Source of the DNA: Microbacterium sp. EYE_78
Lineage (GTDB): Bacteria; Actinomycetota; Actinomycetes; Actinomycetales; Microbacteriaceae
Direction: 5' to 3'
NCBI RefSeq assembly: GCF_023149035.1
Contig: NZ_JAHXMY010000001.1
Location: 1,240,001-1,304,000, forward strand
Length of the DNA: 64,000 nt
Below, piece by piece: positions 1 through 8,582 of this stretch (position 1 is the first letter of the stretch; every line of letters begins with the position of its first letter). A program made the translations under genes and the position numbers. Under the pieces are notes generated by a model. It saw nothing but the letters and a program-made list of their open reading frames with translations. It was not told where the DNA came from and made no database searches.

Positions 1-53
1 GTATCGGTTACGCCAGCCGCGTGACGAAGTTCGTGGCATCCGATCCGTGGCCC

Positions 54-59
54 TACGCT
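54..59 (+). promoter_or_regulatory. -10 box TACGCT of a leaderless gene
   Basis: TACGCT lies exactly 6 nt before the ATG at 66, so transcription would begin at or next to that ATG. The same TANNNT-6/8 nt-start arrangement recurs throughout this window. This is why I prefer the ATG at 66 over the upstream in-frame GTG at 21. Confidence 0.55.
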
Positions 60-65
60 GACGAC

Positions 66-458
66 ATGACCATGCCGCCGCCTCCGCAGCAGCCGCCCCA
101 ACCCCCGTACAGCGCGTACGCGCTTGTCCCGCCGATGCGTCCCGAGGACGAGAAGATGTGGGCGACCCTCACCCACCTGAGCGGGATCTTCACCAACTGG
201 ATCGGGCCGCTCGTCGCCTATCTCGTGCTGCGCGACCGCGGCCCGTTCGTCCGGGCGCACACGGCGGCTGCGCTGAACTTCCAGCTGACGATGCTGATCG
301 CAGCCTTCGTCAGCGGCATCCTCAGCTTCTTCGGGATCGGCATCCTCCTGCTGATCGCCGTCGGCGTGCTCGTCATCGTCATCGGCATCATCGGCGCCGT
401 GAAGGCCAATCAGGGGCAGTGGTACACGCCGCCCCTGACGATCCGCTTCGTGTCCTGA
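66..458 (+). CDS. DUF4870 family small membrane protein
   Basis: The 130-residue protein has a proline/glutamine-rich cytoplasmic start (PPPPQQPPQPP), then the DUF4870 pattern: an EDEKMWATLTHLSG segment, a GPLVAYLVLRD hydrophobic helix, the family's HTAAALNFQ motif, and two closely packed C-terminal membrane helices ending in AVKANQGQWYTPP. The biochemical role of the family is unknown; members are Tic20-like inner-membrane proteins. An in-frame GTG at 21 would add 15 residues, but a TACGCT -10 box immediately before the ATG favours the shorter form. It is followed about 115 nt later by glyS, which has its own promoter. Confidence 0.85.
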   Translation: MTMPPPPQQPPQPPYSAYALVPPMRPEDEKMWATLTHLSGIFTNWIGPLVAYLVLRDRGPFVRAHTAAALNFQLTMLIAAFVSGILSFFGIGILLLIAVGVLVIVIGIIGAVKANQGQWYTPPLTIRFVS

Positions 459-499
459 GCCCGGCGCCGACGGGCGCGGCGCGGGCGGGGGCGCCCGGA

Positions 500-505
500 T
501 AGACT
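500..505 (+). promoter_or_regulatory. Probable -10 box (TAGACT) of glyS
   Basis: TAGACT sits about 70 nt before the glyS start, giving a leader of roughly 60 nt that contains a GGAG ribosome binding site. No T-box-like leader is visible; the leader looks too short for one. Confidence 0.45.
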
Positions 506-574
506 CGAGGATGCCGCGTTCTGCGGCATCCCGCGCTGTCGCGCACCCTCTTCGAAACGACCATTGGAGCCACC

Positions 575-1963
575 GTGGCCGAGCAGTCCCGCCTCGACAA
601 AGTCATCGCCCTCGCCCGTCACCGCGGGTTCGTCTTCCAGGCGGGCGAGATCTACGGCGGTTCGCGGTCGGCGTGGGACTACGGCCCCCTCGGCACGGAG
701 CTCAAGGAGAACATCCGGCGGCAGTGGTGGCAGACGTTCGTCCGCGGTCGCGGCGACATGGTCGGGCTCGACTCGTCGGTCATCCTCCCGAAGCGCGTCT
801 GGGAGGCGTCGGGGCACGTCGCGACCTTCACCGACCCGCTCGTCGAGTGCCTGCAGTGCCACAAGCGATTCCGCGAGGACACGCTGATCGAGGACTTCGA
901 GGCCCGCAAGGGCCGCGCCGCCGAGAACGGCCTGGGCGACGTGCCCTGCCCGAACTGCGGCACGAAGGGCCAGTACACCGAGCCCAAGTCGTTCTCCGGC
1001 CTCGTGAAGACCTACCTCGGCGTCGTCGACGACGAGAGCGGCCTGCACTTCCTGCGCCCCGAGACCGCGCAGGGCATCTTCGTGAACTTCTCGAACGTCC
1101 TGACCGCGAGCCGCAAGAAGCCGCCGTTCGGCATCGGCCAGGTCGGCAAGGCGTTCCGCAACGAGATCACGCCCGGCAATTTCATCTTCCGCACCCGCGA
1201 GTTCGAGCAGATGGAGATCGAGTTCTTCACGCCGCCGGCCGAGGCCGGCGAGTGGTTCGACCACTGGGTCGCGGCGTGCTGGGACTGGTTCATCGACCTC
1301 GGTATCGACCCCGAGAACATGCGCCAGTTCGACGTCCCCGAGGACGAGCGCGCGCACTATTCGGCCGGCACCATCGACGTCGAGTACCGCTTCGGCTTCC
1401 CCGGCAAGGAGTGGGGCGAGCTCATGGGCGTCGCCAACCGCACCGACTACGACCTGTCGAGTCACATCGAGGCCTCGGGGCAGAAGCTGTCCTACTTCGA
1501 CCAGGCGTCCGGCGAGACCTACGTCCCGTACGTGATCGAGCCCTCGTTCGGTCTCACCCGTTCGATGATGGCGTTCCTCGTGGACGCGTACCGCGAGGAG
1601 GAGGTGCCGAACGCCAAGGGCGGCACCGACACCCGCACGGTCCTCGGCCTCGACCCGCGCCTCGCCCCCGTCAAGGTCGCGGTGCTGCCGCTCAGCCGCA
1701 ACGAGCGCCTGTCGCCGCTGGCCCGCAAGGTGGCCGACGACCTGCGTGCGAACGGCTGGAACGTCGACTTCGACGACGCCGGCGCGATCGGTCGTCGCTA
1801 CCGTCGGCAGGACGAGATCGGCACGCCGTTCTGCGTCACGGTCGACTTCGACTCGCTCGACGACGACGCGGTGACGATCCGCGACCGCGACTCGATGGCC
1901 CAAGAGCGCGTCGCGCTGTCAGAGCTGCACGCGTACCTCGCCCCGCGCTTGCGCGGCGCCTGA
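575..1963 (+). CDS. glyS: Glycine--tRNA ligase (alpha2 type)
   Basis: This class II synthetase charges tRNA-Gly with glycine in the cytoplasm. At 462 residues it has the length of the homodimeric bacterial/eukaryotic-type enzyme. Visible features are the N-terminal WDYGPLG segment, a zinc-type pair CLQC (Cys92, Cys95) and CPNC (Cys125, Cys128), class II motif 2 with [19 protein letters not shown], motif 3 ([11 protein letters not shown], about residues 325-335), and the C-terminal anticodon-binding domain from about residue 375. The GTG start is preceded by GGAG at a proper distance. A small membrane protein gene follows after 4 nt. Confidence 0.97.
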   Translation: MAEQSRLDKVIALARHRGFVFQAGEIYGGSRSAWDYGPLGTELKENIRRQWWQTFVRGRGDMVGLDSSVILPKRVWEASGHVATFTDPLVECLQCHKRFREDTLIEDFEARKGRAAENGLGDVPCPNCGTKGQYTEPKSFSGLVKTYLGVVDDESGLHFLRPETAQGIFVNFSNVLTASRKKPPFGIGQVGKAFRNEITPGNFIFRTREFEQMEIEFFTPPAEAGEWFDHWVAACWDWFIDLGIDPENMRQFDVPEDERAHYSAGTIDVEYRFGFPGKEWGELMGVANRTDYDLSSHIEASGQKLSYFDQASGETYVPYVIEPSFGLTRSMMAFLVDAYREEEVPNAKGGTDTRTVLGLDPRLAPVKVAVLPLSRNERLSPLARKVADDLRANGWNVDFDDAGAIGRRYRRQDEIGTPFCVTVDFDSLDDDAVTIRDRDSMAQERVALSELHAYLAPRLRGA

Positions 1964-1967
1964 GCCG

Positions 1968-2264
1968 GTGGCGCGAGTCGTCGCGCACCTGATCGCGTTC
2001 CTGTGCGCGATCATTGCGATCGTGCTCGCGCTGTTGGTCGGTATCCCCGCTGCGGCTGCCGTCGATCAGGATGCCGGTGGCACGCCGCGCGGCCAGGGGA
2101 TCGCCGCGCTCCTCGTCGTGCTCGGACTCCGCGACGGCGAGATCGTCGATGACGGGGCGGCGTGGGTCGCCCGCGGAATGCTCGCGGCGATCGTGCTGGT
2201 GCTCGCTGTCGCGTTCCTCGTCGAACGAGCTGCGCGACCGCGCGCGGTCAATCCAGGACGGTGA
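1968..2264 (+). CDS. Hypothetical two-helix membrane protein
   Basis: I do not recognise this 98-residue protein. It has a hydrophobic helix at about residues 5-28 that ends in an alanine-rich stretch, a polar central loop (residues 33-65), and a second helix at about 68-88 followed by a basic tail. It begins with GTG four nucleotides after the glyS stop, so it is probably co-transcribed or translationally coupled. Its 3' end overlaps the end of the convergent DUF1801 gene by 17 nt. Confidence 0.6.
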   Translation: MARVVAHLIAFLCAIIAIVLALLVGIPAAAAVDQDAGGTPRGQGIAALLVVLGLRDGEIVDDGAAWVARGMLAAIVLVLAVAFLVERAARPRAVNPGR

Positions 2265-2673
2265 TCGTCGCGCCGGGCAGCTCGTCGCCGGCGATCCGGC
2301 GCTGCGACTCCGACAGGATGCCGCGCAGCACCGTCTCGTCCACAGCGTCGAAGTCCTTCACGTACAGACAGCTGGCTCCCGTCGTGTGGGGGCCCAGATC
2401 GGCGAGGGCGTCGGCGTGCGCCTCCGTCCGGTCGAGGTAGATGGTCGTCGAGGTCTTCCGCGGCGAGAAGCCGAGGACGGGCATCTCACCCTCGGTCCCG
2501 CTCGCGTACCGGTATCGACAGGCGCCGAATCCGACGATCGAGCCCGACCACATCTCGGGCTCCCGGCCCGACACCTCTCGCATCATCGCGACGAGGGCCG
2601 CGGCATCCGCCCGCCGCTTCGCGGGCGTCACCTGCGCGAGGAATTCGTCCACGTCCCGGCCGGTTCGCTCCAC
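2248..2673 (-). CDS. DUF1801 domain protein
   Basis: The 141-residue protein resembles the DUF1801 / YdhG-like family: an N-terminal helical segment (DVDEFLAQVTPAKRRADA), a central EMWSGSIVGFGACRYRY motif, then GFSPRKTSTTIYLD and a C-terminal LGPHTTGASCLYVK block. The family's function is not established. I chose the GTG at 2673, inside the end of the upstream HhH-GPD gene, because the family's N-terminus starts there. It forms a two-gene unit with that gene. Confidence 0.8.
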   Translation of the reverse strand: MERTGRDVDEFLAQVTPAKRRADAAALVAMMREVSGREPEMWSGSIVGFGACRYRYASGTEGEMPVLGFSPRKTSTTIYLDRTEAHADALADLGPHTTGASCLYVKDFDAVDETVLRGILSESQRRIAGDELPGATITVLD

Positions 2674-2678
2674 GTCGT

Positions 2679-3254
2679 TCAGCCCTTCGCGGCCTTGGCC
2701 GCCGCCTTCGCGGCGCGCTTGTGCTCGCGCACCTTCGTGAGCGACTCGGGCGAGACGATGTCTGCGACCGAGCGGAACGAGCCCTCCTCTCCGTAGGCGC
2801 CGGCCGCATCGCGCCAGCCGTCGCCGGTGAACCCGTACTGCTTGCCCAGCAGCGCGAGGAAGATGCGCGCCTTCTGGTCGCCGAAGCCCGGGAGCGCCTT
2901 CAGACGCTTGAGGACGGTCGGCCCGTCGGGGTCGTCCTTCGTCCAGAGGGCGGATGCCTCGCCGCCCCATTCGTCGACGAGGGTCTGGCAGAGCGCCTGC
3001 ACGCGCGTCGCCATCGACCCCGGGAAGCGGTGCACGGCGGGCGTCTCGCCGAAGGCGGCCGCGAACTCGTCCGGGTCGGTCCCGGCGATGCCCTCCGCGG
3101 TCAGGCCGCCCGTCCGGTCGCGGATCTTCAGGGGGCCGGCGAAGGCCGTCTCCATCGCGATCTGCTGATCGAGGAGCATGCCGATGAGGAGGGCGAGGGG
3201 TTCGTCGGTCAGCAGCGCGTCGGCGGCCTCGTCGCCGGTGATGTGGAGGGCCAT
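2679..3254 (-). CDS. HhH-GPD-type base-excision repair family protein
   Basis: The 191-residue protein has the helix-hairpin-helix/GPD fold of DNA glycosylases: QQIAMETAFAGP near residue 30, the hairpin LKALPGFGDQKARIFLALLG near residues 125-145, and TGDGWRDAAG in place of the longer GPD loop. It matches the actinobacterial family annotated as uncharacterised HhH-GPD protein. It lacks the four-cysteine Fe-S loop of Nth/MutY, and I cannot identify the catalytic lysine of Nth-like enzymes, so glycosylase activity is uncertain. A lysine/alanine-rich tail could bind DNA. The start has a GAACAT box 6 nt upstream, consistent with leaderless transcription. Confidence 0.85.
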   Translation of the reverse strand: MALHITGDEAADALLTDEPLALLIGMLLDQQIAMETAFAGPLKIRDRTGGLTAEGIAGTDPDEFAAAFGETPAVHRFPGSMATRVQALCQTLVDEWGGEASALWTKDDPDGPTVLKRLKALPGFGDQKARIFLALLGKQYGFTGDGWRDAAGAYGEEGSFRSVADIVSPESLTKVREHKRAAKAAAKAAKG

Positions 3255-3304
3255 GCACCCATGTTCCCACCGTCGGAGCGGCGGGGGTGGGGGAGGATGG
3301 GGGC

Positions 3305-4735
3305 ATGAGCTCCGATGCCGCGTCCGAACTGATCCGACACGCGCGCAGCGCGCGGGTGGTCGTCGTCGGCGGTGGCGTCGCGGGGCTCGTCGCGGCCCTC
3401 GAGTGCGCGAAGGTCGGGATGCAGGTCACGCTGCTCGAGCGCAGCGACCGGCTCGGCGGACTGGTGGCCTCGGCCGAGCTCGACGGCCGGATGGTCGACG
3501 TCGCCGCGGACGGGTGGCGCGTCGCCCCCGGCGACTTCGAGGACCTCATCGACGAACTGGGGCTGCGGGAGCGCGTGGTCGGGGCACGTGCGGGCGACAC
3601 CTGGGTCGCGGGGTCCTTCGGGACGGCCCTGCTGCCCGAGGCATCGATCCTCGGCATCCCTGCGAGCCCGTTCGACGCGCGCGTGGCGCGCATCATCGGC
3701 TGGTCCGGGGTCTGGCGCGCCTACCTCGATCGTCTCCGCCCGCCGCTGACCATCGGCGCCGAGCGCAACCTCGGCGCCCTGACGAGCGGACGCATGGGTC
3801 GGCGCGTCCTCGAGCGCATGGTCGCGCCGCTCACGTGGGGCATCCACAGCGTGCCACCGGAGCGGGTCGACGTCGATCGCGCGGCGCGGGGGCTGAACGC
3901 CGCCCTCACCCGCACGGGGTCGCTCTCCGGTGCAGTCGCGCAGCAGCTTCCCGACGACCGATCCGCCCCGCCCGCCCGCGCCACGCTTGAGGGCGGGATG
4001 TCGGAGCTGATCGATGCGGTTTCGGGGCGGCTGGCGGACCTCGAGGTCGAGGTGCGGACCGGCGTCGACGTGACCGCGATCGACCGACGGGTCGCCGGTT
4101 TCGCGGTCGAGGCGACGGGCCTGGACCCGGATGCCGGGGGCGAGCCTGTGGAGGCCGATGCGGTCATCGTCGCGACGCCCGAACCCGCCGCGCGGCGGCT
4201 GCTCGCGCCACTCCTCGCGGACGCGGGGGGCCCGCGGCTGTCGCCCGCGGACCTCGACGTCGTGACTCTCGTCCTGGACGCGCCCGCCCTCGATGCCCGC
4301 CCCCGCGGTCACGCGGTCTACGCGGTGCCGGACACGGCGGCGGCGACCGCCGTCATCCACGCCACCGCCACGTGGCCGCACACGGCAGGCGACCCGCACG
4401 TCGTGCGGGTGACGACGCCCGCGCGCGGCGGGTCGGACGCCGAGGTCATCGCCGCGTCCACGGACGCCGCCACCGAGCTGCTGGGCGGCGACATCGGTCG
4501 CGTCACGGCCGTGCACCGTGCGACGTGGACGCCCGCGCTGCCCTCCTCCGCGCTCTCGCCCGAGCGCGACGAGCTCCGAGTGGCGCTGCGGCGCGATCCG
4601 CGCATCGGGGTCACGGGCGCCTGGATCGACGGCACCGGCATCACCCGCGTCGCCGCGGACGCGAAGACCGAGGCCGAGCGCGTCCGGTCCGCACTGCTGT
4701 GGGGCGGGTCCGCCGGCGACAGTGCCTCGGCCTGA
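3305..4735 (+). CDS. FAD-dependent protoporphyrinogen-oxidase-like flavoprotein
   Basis: The 476-residue protein begins with a Rossmann FAD-binding motif (VVVGGGVAGLVAALE, residues 16-30) and LERSDRLGG, and contains the oxidase-like substrate segment MVAPLTWGIHSVPPERVDVDR. The C-terminal FAD contact reads VTGAWIDGTGITRVAADA, recognisable as the protoporphyrinogen/coproporphyrinogen oxidase end but diverged from the usual GNY..G.GI pattern. It may be CgoX/HemY itself or a paralogue. HemD lies 1.4 kb downstream, but the rest of a haem operon is not here. The ATG at 3305 follows a GGGGAGGATGG ribosome binding site. Confidence 0.75.
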   Translation: MSSDAASELIRHARSARVVVVGGGVAGLVAALECAKVGMQVTLLERSDRLGGLVASAELDGRMVDVAADGWRVAPGDFEDLIDELGLRERVVGARAGDTWVAGSFGTALLPEASILGIPASPFDARVARIIGWSGVWRAYLDRLRPPLTIGAERNLGALTSGRMGRRVLERMVAPLTWGIHSVPPERVDVDRAARGLNAALTRTGSLSGAVAQQLPDDRSAPPARATLEGGMSELIDAVSGRLADLEVEVRTGVDVTAIDRRVAGFAVEATGLDPDAGGEPVEADAVIVATPEPAARRLLAPLLADAGGPRLSPADLDVVTLVLDAPALDARPRGHAVYAVPDTAAATAVIHATATWPHTAGDPHVVRVTTPARGGSDAEVIAASTDAATELLGGDIGRVTAVHRATWTPALPSSALSPERDELRVALRRDPRIGVTGAWIDGTGITRVAADAKTEAERVRSALLWGGSAGDSASA

Positions 4736-4823
4736 GCCGCCTGTCAAGGGTGGATGCCTCGAACGGCATGCGCCGATACGCTGGGGCCTCGGCACCACAT
4801 CGCTTCGAACGTGAGGAATCGCC

Positions 4824-5231
4824 ATGAAGGGCAAGATCGGAATCGTCGTCGGACTGACCGCGGGCTACGTGCTGGGCGCCCGCGCGGGCCGTCAGCGCTA
4901 CGAGCAGATCAAGGACGCCTACCTGCGCGTGTACAACCAGCCTGCCGTCCAGAAACAGGTCGCGAAGGTCACCGAGCTCGGCAAGTCCGCCGCCTTCGCC
5001 GTGCCGAGCGTCCTGTGGGACGGCGCCGTCAAGGTCACGCGCGCAGCGACCACGAAGGGCACGGCCGGTGAGAAGCTCGACGCCGCCCTCGACGCGTCGA
5101 AGGACGCCGCGGAGGACGTGAAGGACGCCGCTGAGACGACCGCCGACGCCGCGTCGGCCAAGAAGTCGTCGTCGAACGGCCGCGCCACCACCGGCGGTGC
5201 GACCGGCAAGAAGTCCTCGACCGCATCATGA
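4824..5231 (+). CDS. YtxH-like envelope stress protein
   Basis: The 135-residue protein starts with MKGKIGIVVGLTAGYVLGARAG, a glycine-rich hydrophobic helix typical of YtxH-like proteins in actinobacteria, followed by RQRYEQIKDAY. The rest is a charged alanine-rich helical tail (about residues 75-115) ending in a serine/lysine-rich low-complexity region. No catalytic role is known for this family. A GAGGA ribosome binding site precedes the start, and TACGCT at 4777-4782 is a plausible -10 box. It overlaps the next gene by 4 nt (ATGA), the first of a three-gene overlapping cassette. Confidence 0.8.
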   Translation: MKGKIGIVVGLTAGYVLGARAGRQRYEQIKDAYLRVYNQPAVQKQVAKVTELGKSAAFAVPSVLWDGAVKVTRAATTKGTAGEKLDAALDASKDAAEDVKDAAETTADAASAKKSSSNGRATTGGATGKKSSTAS

Positions 5232-5638
5232 GCACACCCCGCGGTTTCCGGGATCGCCGCGAGGCGAGCCTGCTCACCCTCGTCGGCGAGCTCCCCGAGC
5301 TCGTCAAGAACCTCATCACGGCGGAAATCGACGCCGCGAAGAAGTGGGCGACGCGCACGGGGAAGGATGCCGGCGTCGTCGGCCTCTGGTTCGTCCTGGC
5401 ACTGTTCGTGCTCTTCTGGACGCTGCCGGCGATCGGGGCATTCACGGTCATCGGGCTGTCGTCATGGATGGCTCCCTGGCTCGCCGCGTTGATCCTCGTC
5501 GTCCTCGGACTGCTGCTCGTCGTGATCTTCGCCCTGCTGGGGATGCTCCGCGTCAAGCGGATGAAGAACCGCGAGAACCCCGCGAAGGCCATCAAGGCCG
5601 ACGCCCAGATCGTGAAGGACGTGGCAGATGAGTTCTGA
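5228..5638 (+). CDS. Phage holin family (actinobacterial holin-X) membrane protein
   Basis: The 136-residue protein fits the Holin-X family, which despite its name is a chromosomal envelope protein. An amphipathic N-terminal segment (SLLTLVGELPELVKNLI) precedes two adjacent membrane helices (VGLWFVLALFVLFWTLPA and WLAALILVVLGLLLVVIFAL), with a basic cytoplasmic tail. It overlaps the YtxH gene by 4 nt and the following DUF3618 gene by 11 nt, so the three are almost certainly one transcript. There is no phage gene nearby. Confidence 0.85.
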   Translation: MSTPRGFRDRREASLLTLVGELPELVKNLITAEIDAAKKWATRTGKDAGVVGLWFVLALFVLFWTLPAIGAFTVIGLSSWMAPWLAALILVVLGLLLVVIFALLGMLRVKRMKNRENPAKAIKADAQIVKDVADEF

Positions 5639-5894
5639 TGTCCCCCGCACCGCCGTCCCCCTCGGGATCAGCGATCCGGTCGAGCGCGCCCGCGCTGAGC
5701 TGAAGGCGGCGCTGGCCGCCATCGAAGAGAAGGCGAACGTCCCCAAGCGCGCCGCGCGCGCCACACGTCGCGCCCAGGTCGAGGCCCGCAGCTTCGCCGA
5801 CCGCAATCCCACCGGAGCGGCCGCTGCCGCGGTCGGTGTGGCGGTCGCCGTGGGCCTCATCGTCTGGGGAGCCGTCCGGCTGTACACCCGCTGA
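5628..5894 (+). CDS. DUF3618 domain protein
   Basis: The 88-residue protein contains the DUF3618 pattern: DPVERARAELKAALAAIEEK followed by a basic helix (NVPKRAARATRRAQVEARSF) and one C-terminal membrane helix (AAAVGVAVAVGLIVWGAVRL). The family usually sits with holin-X and YtxH genes, as here. Function is unknown; the context suggests a membrane-associated complex or stress module. It overlaps the holin-X gene by 11 nt. Confidence 0.85.
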   Translation: MSSDVPRTAVPLGISDPVERARAELKAALAAIEEKANVPKRAARATRRAQVEARSFADRNPTGAAAAAVGVAVAVGLIVWGAVRLYTR

Positions 5895-6086
5895 CGGGCG
5901 ACCCCCGGCATCCCGTCCTCTCCGGTCGCCGCGTCGTCGGAGGGTCCGACGCCGGGGGTATGCTCGTCCACAGGCAGCGGCGATGATGCGGATGCTGCCG
6001 GCGATGCGGTCCCGAAACGCACGTAGCCGCGTGCTTTCGTCTGTACGTCGGTCGTCTCGCATTCCGGGGTGGCCGACCGCCTACAC

Positions 6087-6092
6087 GAGAGT
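6087..6092 (+). promoter_or_regulatory. Candidate -10 box (GAGAGT) of hemD
   Basis: GAGAGT ends 6 nt before the hemD ATG, the spacing seen at the leaderless genes of this window, though the hexamer is a weak match. The roughly 200-nt gap upstream also holds ACCCCCGGC at about 5911 and GCCGGGGGT at about 5951, which could pair as a terminator-like stem for the DUF3618 cassette; no T-tract follows it. Confidence 0.3.
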
Positions 6093-6098
6093 CGAACC

Positions 6099-6926
6099 AT
6101 GAACACATCCGCTGCGGCAGCACCGAAGCCCCTGAAGGGCTGGCGTGTGCTGGTGCCGCGCGGAGGTCCGTGGGGTGACAGTGTCGCCGCAGCGCTCCGG
6201 GCGCAGGGTGCGACGCCCGTCATCGCACCGCTCATCAACTTCGCTCCGTCCGAGGACCCGACCGACCTCGAGTCCGCACTCCGCGAGCTGGCTGAGGGCG
6301 TCTTCGACTGGGTGACCCTCACGAGTTCGACGACCGTCGATGTCCTGCACGCCTACCGCGCCGAGATCCCGGCGTCCACCCGCGTCGCCGCCGTCGGCGA
6401 GACGACGGCCGCCGCGCTCACTGCGGTGGGCTACCGCGTCGACCTCGTCCCCGACGACGACAACTCGGCGGCAGGCATGGCCGCGCAGCTCATCGCCCTC
6501 GAACCCGAGCCGACCCGGGTGCTGACGCTTCGCAGCGAGCTCGCCAAGCCGGTGCTGACGCGGCTGCTCGCCGAGGCTGGACACGACGTCCGCAGCGTCG
6601 TGGCGTACCGCACCGTGGGGGTGCCGGTCACTGAGAAGGTGGCGGGCGACGTCCGTTCCGGGCGCATCAACGCGATCCTCGTCACGAGCGGCTCGGTGGC
6701 GGAGCAGGTGCACGAGCAGTTCCCCGACATCCCCGCCGAGACCGTCATCGCCGCGATCGGTCCGCGCACCGCCAAGGACGCCCGCCGCGCGGGGCTCGGG
6801 GTCAGTGTGATCGCGAAGGAGCAGACGGTCGACGGCCTCATCGCCGCGGTCGGGCAGTTCCCGTTGCCCCACGCGATCGACGAGTTCGCACCGCCGACCG
6901 GCTCCATCCCCCGCCTGCAGGGCTGA
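6099..6926 (+). CDS. hemD: Uroporphyrinogen-III synthase
   Basis: HemD cyclises hydroxymethylbilane to uroporphyrinogen III in tetrapyrrole synthesis. The 275-residue protein shows the two-domain HemD architecture: WRVLVPRGGPWGDSVAAAL at the start, DWVTLTSSTTVDVL near residue 70, a linker with TLRSELAKPVLTRLLAEAGHDV and the VVAYRTV motif near residue 170, then ILVTSGSVAEQV and VIAAIGPRTAKDARRAGL. Sequence conservation in HemD is low but this order is diagnostic. It stands apart from other haem genes, except for the oxidase-like flavoprotein upstream. An in-frame start 30 nt earlier exists but lacks the family N-terminus. Confidence 0.92.
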   Translation: MNTSAAAAPKPLKGWRVLVPRGGPWGDSVAAALRAQGATPVIAPLINFAPSEDPTDLESALRELAEGVFDWVTLTSSTTVDVLHAYRAEIPASTRVAAVGETTAAALTAVGYRVDLVPDDDNSAAGMAAQLIALEPEPTRVLTLRSELAKPVLTRLLAEAGHDVRSVVAYRTVGVPVTEKVAGDVRSGRINAILVTSGSVAEQVHEQFPDIPAETVIAAIGPRTAKDARRAGLGVSVIAKEQTVDGLIAAVGQFPLPHAIDEFAPPTGSIPRLQG

Positions 6927-6995
6927 CCATGGCCGAGACCGGATCGTTGCCGGGGCGGCATCGGGCCGGGCGGTCCGATTTGGCAGACTGATCCC

Positions 6996-7472
6996 ATGGT
7001 CACGCTGCTGCTGGATTCGACGCGCTTGGAGATCGCGCTCTCGTTCACCGAGCGTGCCCTGTCGTTCCGGAAGGACGACGTGCGAGTCGATCGCGCGCAC
7101 ATCCGCAAGGTGCAGCTGGTCGATGATCCGTGGACGTGGCTGCGCGGCGTCCCGACCCCCGGCACGGTCGTGCCGCGGACCATCGCCATGGGCGTCTGGC
7201 GCTCGGCGGGCGGCGATGACTTCGTGCTGGTGCGCCGCAGTCGGCCGTCCGTGGTCATCGATCTCGAGGGCGATCCCGAATTCCAGCGGCTCGTGCTGAC
7301 GACCCGCCACGGACTGGCCCTGGTCCAGGCCCTGCAGCTCGACGTCGACGACCGCGAACCGGTCGACGTCGTCGAGCTCGCCACCACCGAGATCCCGGTC
7401 GTCCCCGCCGCATCGCCCGAGGCGACCGGGCGTCCCGGACGTCGCAGGGCGCCCCGTCCCGCGCAGGCCTGA
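6996..7472 (+). CDS. Hypothetical protein, PH-like fold suspected
   Basis: I do not recognise this 158-residue soluble protein. Residues 1-110 alternate short strands (LEIALSFTERALSFRKDDVRV; FVLVRRSRPSVVIDL) and end in a helix (PEFQRLVLTTRHGLALVQAL), a pattern like bacterial PH-type domains, but this is only an impression. The C-terminus is low complexity with a basic, proline-rich tail. CAGACT lies 6 nt before the ATG, so the gene is probably leaderless. It sits between hemD and the HIBYL-CoA hydrolase gene without obvious functional link. Confidence 0.6.
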   Translation: MVTLLLDSTRLEIALSFTERALSFRKDDVRVDRAHIRKVQLVDDPWTWLRGVPTPGTVVPRTIAMGVWRSAGGDDFVLVRRSRPSVVIDLEGDPEFQRLVLTTRHGLALVQALQLDVDDREPVDVVELATTEIPVVPAASPEATGRPGRRRAPRPAQA

Positions 7473-7519
7473 CAGGACGCTCGGCGGGCCGAGAGGCGCC
7501 TCCCGGTAACGTTGCGCGG

Positions 7520-8581
7520 GTGAGCGAACCCGCGGCATCCCACCTCATCGTCCGATCGGAATCGAGTGTGGGGCGCATCACGCTCGACCGCCCCCGCGCG
7601 ATCAACGCCGTCGACGTCGACATGATCCGCGGCATCGCCGAGGCGCTCGATCGCTGGGAGCGCGACCCCGACGTGGCGCTCGTCCTGCTCGACGGCGCCG
7701 GTGATCGGGGCTTCTGCGCCGGCGGCGACGTCCGCACGCTCCGCGAGCAGATCCTCGCCGGCGACGAGGATGCCGCGATGGCCTTCTTCCGGGACGAGTA
7801 CGCCCTGAACGCACGCATCGGCGAGTACTCGAAGCCGATCGTGGTCTTCGCCGACGGCGTCACGATGGGTGGTGGCATCGGCCTGGCGGGGCACGCGGCC
7901 GTCCGCATCGTCACGGAGAGGTCGCGCCTCGCGATGCCCGAGGTGCGGATCGGCTTCACCCCCGATGTGGGCGGGTCCTGGCTGCTCGCCCGCGCGCCGG
8001 GTCGGCTCGGCGAGTATCTCGCGCTGACGGGCGACTCGATGGATGCCGCGGATGCGATCCACGCCGGCTTCGCCGACCACCTGGTGCCGTCCGAGCGGCT
8101 GGGCGACCTGCGGCACGCGCTCATCACGCGGGCCGACCCGCAGACGCCGACCGAGATCGCCCTGCTCTTCGACGACACGGCCGGGTCGTCGCGGCTCGCA
8201 GCCGCGCAGCCGTGGATCGACGATGCGTTCGCGGCCGACACGGTCGCGGAGGTGCTGCAGCGGCTGCGCCGGCGCGAGGAGACGGATGCCGCGGCCACGG
8301 CGGACCTGCTCGAGACGCTCCCGCCCACGGCGCTGACGGTCACCCTGGCCGCCGTACGATCGGCGCGCCGCCTGCCGGGGCTGCGGGCGGCCCTCGCGCA
8401 GGAGTACGGCCTCGTGGAGTGGTTCGGGCGCACGCAGCCCGACCTCGTCGAGGGGATCCGTGCGCAGATCGTCGACAAGGACCGATCGCCGCGGTGGAAT
8501 CCCGCCGCGCTCGCAGACGTTGCACCGGATCTGGCGGAGGAAGCCCTCGCCTTCACCCCGACCGCCCCGCTCTGGAGCTGA
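7520..8581 (+). CDS. 3-hydroxyisobutyryl-CoA hydrolase-like enoyl-CoA hydratase/isomerase
   Basis: This 353-residue crotonase-fold protein is longer than hydratases and carries the hydrolase signature: the oxyanion-hole strand GFCAGGDVRTL, TMGGGIGLAGHAAVRI, then MPEVRIGFTPDVGGSWLLAR with the conserved Glu and Asp, followed by GRLGEYLALTG. The family releases 3-hydroxyisobutyrate from its CoA ester in valine breakdown, although related enzymes act on other short hydroxyacyl-CoAs. The GTG start follows a TAACGT box by 7 nt (leaderless). The J-domain gene begins 1 nt after its stop. Confidence 0.88.
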   Translation: MSEPAASHLIVRSESSVGRITLDRPRAINAVDVDMIRGIAEALDRWERDPDVALVLLDGAGDRGFCAGGDVRTLREQILAGDEDAAMAFFRDEYALNARIGEYSKPIVVFADGVTMGGGIGLAGHAAVRIVTERSRLAMPEVRIGFTPDVGGSWLLARAPGRLGEYLALTGDSMDAADAIHAGFADHLVPSERLGDLRHALITRADPQTPTEIALLFDDTAGSSRLAAAQPWIDDAFAADTVAEVLQRLRRREETDAAATADLLETLPPTALTVTLAAVRSARRLPGLRAALAQEYGLVEWFGRTQPDLVEGIRAQIVDKDRSPRWNPAALADVAPDLAEEALAFTPTAPLWS

Positions 8582-8582
8582 T

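Noticed and set aside
5228..5638. Prophage remnant because of the holin-family protein
   Set aside because: Holin-X proteins are chromosomal envelope proteins in actinobacteria. The gene is embedded between YtxH and DUF3618 genes with no other phage function nearby.
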